From Treponema sp. UBA1233 (GTDB taxonomy: Bacteria > Spirochaetota > Spirochaetia > Treponematales > Treponemataceae): 39,266 bases of DNA. The first letter of the stretch is position 1. Each line of letters begins with the position of its first letter. A program made the translations under genes and the position numbers. The stretch is taken from contig DBWR01000024.1 of assembly GCA_002309305.1 (NCBI GenBank), positions 261 to 39,526 of the forward strand. Direction: 5' to 3'. Positions 32,990-39,266 of this stretch are shown here, in pieces. The notes under the pieces are model-generated. The model saw nothing but the letters and a program-made list of their open reading frames with translations, did not search any database and was not told the DNA's origin.

Positions 32990-33469
32990 CCAATCATCAT
33001 TAGGGAAATTGCTTTATTTGCAACGAAGTTTCCAGCAGCAACATGCGAATACGTCACTGCGTGCCGTTTCTGTAAGGAATAATATTTGACGTTGTTGCTT
33101 TAGCAACATGCGAATACGGGGGACAAAAAAACTCTCAAAATATTGAAAAATGTGTTGAAAACTCCCTTGAAAAAGTGTATTTGTGTGGTAAAAACTCCCT
33201 TGAAAAAGTGCATTTGTGTGGTAAAAACTCCCTTGAAAAAGTGCATAAGATGTATAAGATGCGGAAGAAGAAATAGCTTGACAATACAACATATTTACTA
33301 CATTGGATGTTGTTCAGAAATAGTTTTTTCATCTAGCGTTTATATTAAAAAATTGTACTAAACCCATATTGTCCATCTTCCCTTCTTTAAGGAAATTGCG
33401 TAGCAATTTCGAATCCGCGTGACAATCTTACCCGTGTGACATCACTTCATGGCACTTAAAAACAAAACA
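32990..33469. other. 480-bp gap with decayed repeats, no supported gene
   Basis: The gap holds two copies of AGCAACATGCGAATAC (about 33040 and 33103), a GTTGCTTTAGCAAC hairpin, the 33-bp tandem repeat described separately, a 22-bp match (from 33263) to the end of the exported-protein gene at 26300, and a GAAATTGC-GTA-GCAATTTC hairpin near 33391-33410. Open frames here exist only because the repeats lack stops. Confidence 0.6.
33161..33250 (+). repeat. 33-bp tandem repeat, about 2.7 copies
   Basis: Units start at 33161, 33194 and 33227 with ACTCCCTTGAAAAAGTG; the first two differ by one base (GTATTT/GCATTT). The period is a multiple of three, so either strand reads through as an 11-residue repeat, but no start, ribosome binding site or conserved flank supports a gene. 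Confidence 0.85.
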
Positions 33470-34738
33470 TCAGAAGCTGATGATTTCATCAAAGACGGCA
33501 ATTGCAAACTGGTCCGTCATGCCGCTCATGTATTCGATTACGCACTTTTCGTAGCTTTCCTCGTCAAACACGTTGAACACTTCCTTGGTCTGGTAGTGCA
33601 GGACCTTTTTCTTTGTGGGGTCGTAGTTCGTGTATTTTACAAGCCAGTCGCTGAATGTGGAGCAGAGCCTTGGGGCATAGCGCATGCACTGTTCTATCCT
33701 GTGGTTTTCCGCGTAGATTCTGGTCTTCATCAGGGTGTTGTAGATGCAGCGCAAAATTGTGTCCGCATATTTCTGGAATTCCAAAAGCCTCCAGTTGTTG
33801 TAGATGTTCGCAAAACTGAATTTCTTTAGCTCTGTGATGAACTTAAAATACTGGTCGCTGAAACATAGTCCTTTTTCCACACTGCTGTTTTCACACAAGT
33901 CAACAACCATGTCGTTGATTAAAACCGTTGTGTTTACGGCCCTTCCGCTTCTGTTGCCGTTTTTGTCGTCCTGATTCTTTCCCCTTGCTCCAAGCGTGCT
34001 CACTACAATTTCGTGAATCTGCCTGTAGCTTGTCATGTCAAGAATGTGGTATGTTCTTGCATCCTCCAGGTCACGTCCAAGAAACGCAATCTTGTCGCTT
34101 ACCTTTACGATGCATCCTTCCCAAGTGTATGGGGCTATCAGTCCCGGCCTCTTTATGTTGTACAGGTCCATCGCTTCCGTTCTGGGGCTTAATCCCTGCT
34201 GGTCAATTTCTCCGCAGTGGCATATAAGTCCGTCCCTTACGGCATAGGTCAAATCAAGATTCTTTTCGTTTCCCTCCGGGTCCTGAAGCGTGTCGATGTA
34301 GTCGGCAAAAAAGAGGGAGTTCCTTTCGTGCCAGAATTTCTTTGGGGCGTTTTCTCCTTCCTTTTGGCTCATCAGCGAGTTGAGTATGGTTTCACCCGTG
34401 TGGCCGAATGGTGCGTGTCCTATGTCGTGTCCGAGTGCGATTGCCTGTGTAAGCTCCTGGTTCAGTCCAAGATGTTTTGCAATTGTGGAACTTACGCTTG
34501 CAACGTGGCCTACGTGTTCCATGCGCGTGCATATGTGGTCGTTCTGCGGGGCGTAGAAAACCTGGGTCTTGTGCTTTAGCCTCCTGTATGACTCGCAGTG
34601 CAGGATCCTGGTATAGTCCCTGTCAAATTCGCTGCGTATACCGTTTCCGCGGTTGTAGAGTGAGTTTTCGCGTTTAATCGCCTGCATCCATTTTGGATTT
34701 TTTTCGTCCATGCGTACTTGTGCAAAAGAATCTTTCAT
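33470..34738 (-). CDS. dgt: dGTPase-like HD-domain triphosphohydrolase
   Basis: The enzyme is expected to hydrolyse dGTP (or other dNTPs) to nucleoside and triphosphate. The 422-residue protein has the HD-domain metal ligands in order: His75 in TRMEHVGHVA, His104-Asp105 in ALGHDIGHAPFGHTGE, and a later Asp in VKVSDKIAFLGRDLEDA. The N-terminal YTRILHCESYRRLKHKTQVF is a hallmark of dGTPases. It is divergent from the folate enzyme gene (34 nt apart). The start at 34738 has no strong ribosome binding site; Met10 is an alternative. Confidence 0.9.
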   Translation of the reverse strand: MKDSFAQVRMDEKNPKWMQAIKRENSLYNRGNGIRSEFDRDYTRILHCESYRRLKHKTQVFYAPQNDHICTRMEHVGHVASVSSTIAKHLGLNQELTQAIALGHDIGHAPFGHTGETILNSLMSQKEGENAPKKFWHERNSLFFADYIDTLQDPEGNEKNLDLTYAVRDGLICHCGEIDQQGLSPRTEAMDLYNIKRPGLIAPYTWEGCIVKVSDKIAFLGRDLEDARTYHILDMTSYRQIHEIVVSTLGARGKNQDDKNGNRSGRAVNTTVLINDMVVDLCENSSVEKGLCFSDQYFKFITELKKFSFANIYNNWRLLEFQKYADTILRCIYNTLMKTRIYAENHRIEQCMRYAPRLCSTFSDWLVKYTNYDPTKKKVLHYQTKEVFNVFDEESYEKCVIEYMSGMTDQFAIAVFDEIISF

Positions 34739-34772
34739 GCTTTAATTATAAATCAGATTGAAGTTAAAGTCC

Positions 34773-35354
34773 ATGACCAAAAGCGAACTGCGTAAACTTG
34801 TAAAAAATCGAATAAGCCTCCTCTCCGATCTGGAAAAAGAAACGGCATCACAAAAATGCTCCCTTGAACTTATTCAAAAAAAAGAATTCCTTGTGGCCGA
34901 CGTGGTTTTATCCTACATGGCGATGAAAAATGAAATTGATCCCATGCATGTAAGCCAAACGGCCCTAATGTCAGGTAAGATTCTTGCTCTTCCAAGGTGC
35001 ATTCCAAATTCAAATCAAATGGAATTCCATTGCATAAGAAACGACATTCCCCTTGAATCGCAGATTGAAAAAGGCATGTGGGGAATCATGGAACCCAAGA
35101 TAGGCCTTCCCTCAGTTGAATTGGAAAAGCTTTCTGGAAAAAAGGTCCTTCTCATTGTTCCGGGTGTAGCCTTCAGCTTGAATGGAGACAGGCTTGGACA
35201 CGGAGCTGGGTACTACGACGCCTACATCTCACGCATCAAAAAAATCTCCGGAATAAAACTCTATACCCTGGGCATATGCTTTTCATGCCAGCTTGAAGAA
35301 GAAATCCCTGTTCAGGAACACGATGTAAAAATCGATGAAGTCATGTCCGCCTAG
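34773..35354 (+). CDS. 5-formyltetrahydrofolate cyclo-ligase
   Basis: This enzyme converts 5-formyl-THF to 5,10-methenyl-THF with ATP, returning a stored folate to one-carbon metabolism. The 193-residue protein has the N-terminal MTKSELRKLVKNR, VLSYMAMKNEIDP, the folate/ATP site region LLIVPGVAFSLNGDRLGHGAGYYDAYI and the C-terminal GICFSCQLEEEIPVQEHDVKID, all standard for the family. I chose ATG 34773 over an in-frame TTG at 34758 because it matches the family start. Its stop codon shares the palindrome CTAG with the convergent M16-like gene. Confidence 0.93.
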   Translation: MTKSELRKLVKNRISLLSDLEKETASQKCSLELIQKKEFLVADVVLSYMAMKNEIDPMHVSQTALMSGKILALPRCIPNSNQMEFHCIRNDIPLESQIEKGMWGIMEPKIGLPSVELEKLSGKKVLLIVPGVAFSLNGDRLGHGAGYYDAYISRIKKISGIKLYTLGICFSCQLEEEIPVQEHDVKIDEVMSA

Positions 35355-38191
35355 TTTTTGGAATCCACGGAAGTTACGGTAAGTGCCGGTGTTTCGCTAA
35401 TGTATTTGTCAAGCACCAGAGTAAATTCAACTGGAATCGCATTGTACATGGACAGGTAGTTTTCAAGATACAGGTTGGGGCGTTTTTCCCTCAGTCCCTG
35501 CTGCATCAGCTTTACTGTTCCCAGGTTTGTCTGAGTCTGAATCATCGTTTCCTTAATCCACTTTGTCTTTAGCTTTTCCACAACTTTGTTCGGGTCGGCT
35601 GCAAAATCCTGCACAAGCGATGCCCTTGCTTTCTTGTATGCGGTAAGGAACGCTGATGTATGGAGTATGCCGTTTACCCTGAGTGAGCCCGTGTGGTTCT
35701 GCATGGTGGCTCCCCTTATCATGCACGTGCTTCCCGATGGCAAAAGCGGCTGGATGCGGTCCCTCAATTCTGCAAGCAGGCAGTTGTAGATGTTTATGTC
35801 ATGAGGATCTGTCGGCGAGTTGAAGTAATACTGCACCGGATCATAGTATTCTGATGTCGGTACAAGGATGGGAACTTCATCTCCGGCGTCTTCTTTTGTA
35901 AGGTTTGAAGTGTAGTAGTGGTGGAGCTTTATCCTTCTTGTTTTGGCTGAAAAATTCGGTTCAGCCTTTACCTGGTCTTTCCTCTGGCTCTGTTCGCGCA
36001 GTACCCCAAAGGTTTCGGATACAAGAATCGAAATGTACGAAAAGCTTACGTCCCCCGATATCGCAATTGAATAAAGTGATGCGTCAAGAAAATCAGTGTA
36101 TGACTGCTCAAGGCTGTGAATGTCGGTCTTCTTTAATATTCCCGCGTTCTGGTCGTAGAATGGTTCAAATGCCGTTCCCCTGTAGAGGGTCTGCATCGTG
36201 TCGTATTCCATCTGGTTGTCCAGTACTATGAGTGTGGAAGTCCTCTGTGCCTTCTGCTCGTTTACAAGACGGTCTGCGGTAACCGGAGAAATGTCGTTGT
36301 AAATCAGGGCGTGAACCATGGCGCTTAAAACCTGCGTGATGTCTGTCTTTACGCATTCAACATCAACATAGGACATGGTCAGATCTGTTCTGGACTGAAT
36401 CTGCACGCTTCCAAAAATCTTTCCGTCCAGCCTCAGCCTTGTAATCTCATCCTGCAGCACCCGGGCGTATGTGTTTACCAAAACCGTCCTCAAAAGCCCC
36501 TCGTCCTTAGGGGATACCGTTTCTCCACCTGCTATGCCAAGTGATATGGCCACAGTCTGGGAATGCTTGTTTTCCTTTACGTAAACCGGTATTCCGTTGT
36601 CCAGCACAAAGTCGTTCATCCTGCTTGCGTTTTCATAAAAGAAAGTCATCGGGCTGGAAAGGTTCTTTACGTTGCTTCCGGGCACTATCGTTTCCTTGTG
36701 TTCTTCCTCAGCCTTTTTTTCTGCATCTAGGGCTTCCTTTACGGCAATCTCGTTGTGGTACCATGATGCGTTGTCGCGTGTAAGCAGTGTGTATCCCAGG
36801 TCTTCAAATGCCTTTTTGTTCTTGTTCCAGACATCGGTGTTGACCAGGGCAAACACGTAGGGGGCTTCGGCTTCCAGTACCCTTGCAGTTTCTTCCGCTT
36901 CTTGGGTTGAAGGTAACTTGGGCAGATTCAGGTATTTCTGATAGTAACCGTCATCTGCCAGAGTCGGGTTTGCAGCCCAATAGTCGGCGAGAATCTGCAT
37001 TCCGGAAACAGGAGAGCCTATCTTTGCCCTGTACTTTGCCTCGACTGTCTTTCTTGCAATGGAAAACTGCCTTGTGTTTAGCTTTGCCGCTTCCCTGATG
37101 TGTGCTGTAAAGGCCTCAATCTGTGTGGCCGGGTTTGCATCCTTTGGGTTCAGTACCGGTCCCTGTGCAAATGAATACGGCTGTTCCAAAAGAGCCTGTA
37201 CCACAAGCCTTGATGAATTTCCCCTCTGTACGCTTTCGGCATAGATATAGTCTTTTGAGCGTATTCCCAAAAGCGGGTCGCCTGTCATCAGCTTTACGAA
37301 ATCAGAATCTGTTGAAGAAAAAGCCGCTCCCAGAATGTCCGCCTGAACGGAAGACAGGGATGTGTACTGGACTACAATCTGTGTCATGTCTTTTGAAAAC
37401 TCACTGTCGGCAAGGACGTATTTCCTTCCGCTGGATGTAAGTTCCAGTTTGACTGAGTTTGAATTCCCAGCCGAAGTCTTTGTATTCGTGCTGTTCCATG
37501 AGCCGAAGTATGAAAGGGCCATGTCGTATGCGTTGGCTGCATCAATGTTTCCCGTAATGAAGAGGGCGCAGTTGTTCGGGGTGTAATAGCGTTTTCCTAT
37601 GTCAGTGAGGATTGTCCTGACTTCTGCCGGATTGTATCCTGAAAATAGTGCGGGGTAGACTCCGCTTTCTGTCTTCCACGGGGCTTCCTCAAACACGCGG
37701 CTGTCTATTGCGCAGTTGATGAACGAAGACGCATCCTTTGCCTGTGACTCAGATGCCGCCTTTATCAGCGAGTACTGTTTCTGGATGTCCCTGTCGCTGA
37801 AGTTGGGGTTTCTGGCACAGTAACTAATTGCCTTAAGGAAGTCGGAAAGCATGTCCGGCCTTATGTCTGCCGTATATGTGGCGCTGTCGTTGTTGCATGA
37901 CGGGTATACGTCTATTTCTTCAAGAGGGTATGAACTCAGGAAAAGCTGTGCATAGAGTGGGAAAAAGCCTGCATTGGAAGGAATCTGGCTTGAATATCCG
38001 GCCCTGCATAGGAATTCCGCATGGAGCAGTGCACTGGAGCTGTCTTCGCGTACAAAAACGGTAAAGCCGTTGGGCATGGTCATGATGTGGACTTTTCCGA
38101 CATCCTGTTCCAGAACGTAGTTTGTCTGGGCATGAAGGGTGGCGGCCAAAATGAGGCACAGAAAGCCTTTCAAAAAAACAGTCTTTTTCAT
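35351..38191 (-). CDS. exported M16-family (insulinase-like) protein lacking zinc-site residues
   Basis: The 946-residue protein has a signal peptide (to HAQ, residue 22) and two M16 halves: the first opens with VHIMTMPNGFTVFVRED and AEFLCRAGYSSQ; the second, after about residue 515, with MNDFVLDNGIPVYVKENK and ISLGIAGGETVS. Active M16 peptidases carry HxxEH soon after such a start. Here the first half has GFFPLYAQLF (Pro78, Ala81, Gln82 in place of His, Glu, His), and the second has GLLRTVLVN. Neither half can bind zinc in the usual way. It may be a periplasmic binding or assembly partner rather than a protease. It is convergent with, and overlaps by 4 nt, the folate enzyme gene. Confidence 0.85.
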   Translation of the reverse strand: MKKTVFLKGFLCLILAATLHAQTNYVLEQDVGKVHIMTMPNGFTVFVREDSSSALLHAEFLCRAGYSSQIPSNAGFFPLYAQLFLSSYPLEEIDVYPSCNNDSATYTADIRPDMLSDFLKAISYCARNPNFSDRDIQKQYSLIKAASESQAKDASSFINCAIDSRVFEEAPWKTESGVYPALFSGYNPAEVRTILTDIGKRYYTPNNCALFITGNIDAANAYDMALSYFGSWNSTNTKTSAGNSNSVKLELTSSGRKYVLADSEFSKDMTQIVVQYTSLSSVQADILGAAFSSTDSDFVKLMTGDPLLGIRSKDYIYAESVQRGNSSRLVVQALLEQPYSFAQGPVLNPKDANPATQIEAFTAHIREAAKLNTRQFSIARKTVEAKYRAKIGSPVSGMQILADYWAANPTLADDGYYQKYLNLPKLPSTQEAEETARVLEAEAPYVFALVNTDVWNKNKKAFEDLGYTLLTRDNASWYHNEIAVKEALDAEKKAEEEHKETIVPGSNVKNLSSPMTFFYENASRMNDFVLDNGIPVYVKENKHSQTVAISLGIAGGETVSPKDEGLLRTVLVNTYARVLQDEITRLRLDGKIFGSVQIQSRTDLTMSYVDVECVKTDITQVLSAMVHALIYNDISPVTADRLVNEQKAQRTSTLIVLDNQMEYDTMQTLYRGTAFEPFYDQNAGILKKTDIHSLEQSYTDFLDASLYSIAISGDVSFSYISILVSETFGVLREQSQRKDQVKAEPNFSAKTRRIKLHHYYTSNLTKEDAGDEVPILVPTSEYYDPVQYYFNSPTDPHDINIYNCLLAELRDRIQPLLPSGSTCMIRGATMQNHTGSLRVNGILHTSAFLTAYKKARASLVQDFAADPNKVVEKLKTKWIKETMIQTQTNLGTVKLMQQGLREKRPNLYLENYLSMYNAIPVEFTLVLDKYISETPALTVTSVDSKN

Positions 38192-38210
38192 GTTCCCATT
38201 ATATCATAAA

Positions 38211-38239
38211 TTGCACTAAAAGAAAAAGTATACTATAAT
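38211..38239 (+). promoter_or_regulatory. sigma-70-type promoter for the DUF4954-like gene
   Basis: TTGCAC (38211-38216), a 17-bp spacer and TATAAT (38234-38239) predict a start near 38246, 40 nt before ATG 38286. The same intergenic space also carries a TATAAT on the minus strand (38204-38199) for the divergent M16-like gene. Confidence 0.6.
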
Positions 38240-38285
38240 GTGTCAGCAGGAAAGAATTCGATTATTTAATTTCAAGAGGAACGAT

Positions 38286-39266
38286 ATGCCTGAAGTAAGG
38301 TATTTGAATGGAAAAAGCATGGCAGGGGATGTCCCCAAAGAGCTGCTGGAAGGAAAACGTCATCTTACGGCAAAAGAAGTCTACGTGCTTATCCAGAACC
38401 GGAACATTTCATCAGACCCGGACTGGCAGAATGTCTATGTAAGTGCCGCCCCCGGAGAGTTCAATGCGGAACAGATAGTTCAGTCTGAATTTTCGGGCTG
38501 GGTGGTTCTGGGGGCTGTTCGTCCCGCAATGCTCCGCTTCCACGACCTTGAGCTTAAGACCGGCATCTACCGTTCCGTATTGAGGGATGTCCTTACCGGC
38601 GATGACTGCGTAATCCACAACGTAAGCTACCTCAGCAATTACAGAATCGGAAACCGCGTCATGCTGTTCAACATTCAGGAGATGAGCTGCACCAGCCACT
38701 CAAAGTTCGGTTCCGGAATCCTAAAGCAGGGTGAGCCTGAATCCCACCGCATCTGGATTGGCGTAGGAAACGAAAACGGTGAGCGTGGGGTTCTGCCTTT
38801 CCCAGAGATGATTCCTGCAGACGCATACCTCTGGTCAAGATACCGTGAGGACAAGGAACTTTTGAACCGCTTTGTCGAGCTCACGGAAAAGGACAACGAC
38901 GGACTCAACAACACCTATGGCATAGTCGAGGATGATGCCGTAATCAAGAACTGCACCCTGTTAAAGGACGCTAAGGATAGGCCGGTGTGCCTACATCAAG
39001 GGGGCGTTCAAGCTAAAGAACATAAACATGCTTTCTTCTCCGGATGAGCCTTCCCAGATTGGCGAGGGTGTGGAGCTTGTAAACGGAATCATGGGATACG
39101 GAAGCCATGTGTTCTATCAGGCGGTGGCGGTTCGCTTTGTAATAGGACGCAACTGTCAGCTAAAGTACGGGGCAAGGCTGTTGAACTCTGTTTTGGGCGA
39201 CAATTCCACGGTTTCATGCTGTGAGCTTTTGAACAACCTTATTTTCCCCTTCCACGAGCAGCACCA
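38286..39266 (+). CDS. DUF4954-like protein, frameshifted, 3' end outside window
   Basis: The protein recalls the DUF4954 family of treponemes and Bacteroidota, large proteins with left-handed beta-helix hexapeptide repeats of unknown role. Seen here are MPEVRYLNGKSMAGDVP, LGAVRPAMLRFHDLELKTGIYRS, and repeat-like VLTGDDCVIHNVSYLSNYRIGNRVMLFNI. The start frame runs to a stop at 39047, but from 38977 the family sequence continues one frame over (IGRCAYIKGAFKLKNINMLSS, then GEGVELVNGIMGYGS and LKYGARLLNSVLGDNSTVSCC) to the window end. Removing one G of the GG at 38975-38976 joins the two. It is either a real frameshift mutation or a sequencing error. The start ATG has AAGAGGA about 7 nt upstream. 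Confidence 0.75.

Noticed and set aside
33014..33361. Open frames on both strands over the 33-bp repeats
   Set aside because: A repeat period divisible by three keeps any stop-free frame open; no start signals or conserved flanks.

Overview
The window looks like part of a host-associated Treponema chromosome (Spirochaetota). The evidence is two adjacent FlaA flagellar sheath genes, a treponeme-style division cluster (mraZ-rsmH-ftsL-murF-ftsW-ftsQ-ftsA-ftsZ) that runs on into xer, a TPR lipoprotein, dprA, topA and a second xer, and many small exported proteins with short Lys-Lys signal peptides. Family names come from motif recognition by eye; no database search was possible.

Layout. 1-3.6 kb: two genes with a formylglycine-generating-enzyme/C-type-lectin-like (SUMF1) fold flank a minus-strand Rpn-type nuclease. 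Both end in a short GC-rich block made almost only of NNC codons, which is the signature of adenine-directed mutagenesis by a diversity-generating retroelement (DGR). The first protein also carries an N-terminal half that resembles GldK of the Bacteroidota type IX secretion system. 3.6-6.9 kb: a LysM/degenerate M23 protein, flaA-flaA behind a sigma-28-like promoter, and a convergent gene with a possible nuclease motif. 7.0-21.0 kb: division, peptidoglycan and DNA-processing genes, tightly packed and mostly translationally coupled, headed by a promoter with four 10-bp-spaced MraZ boxes. 21.1-25.0 kb: an unidentified treponemal protein, a PTS EIIA-like protein and transketolase, closed by a strong terminator.

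25.1-33.4 kb is an AT-rich accessory island. A cassette made of (GAATTAT)n repeats, a promoter, a leader, a ribosome binding site and the first signal-peptide codons occurs four times, in front of different exported-protein genes, one of them broken. Between the copies lie a toxin-antitoxin pair, SH3- and YARHG-domain exported proteins, a lipoprotein, a small beta-barrel candidate, a deleted DUF4143 ATPase, a frameshifted gene and decayed repeats. It reads as a region where surface or exported genes are duplicated, swapped and lost behind a shared promoter.

33.5-39.3 kb returns to core genes: a dGTPase-like HD protein, 5-formyltetrahydrofolate cyclo-ligase, a large exported M16-family protein that lacks its zinc-binding residues in both halves, and the 5' part of a DUF4954-like gene with an apparent single-base frameshift.

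The strongest leads are the two DGR-type variable ends (no reverse transcriptase or template is visible here, so diversification would act in trans), the GldK-like/variable-domain chimera, and the repeated promoter cassette.
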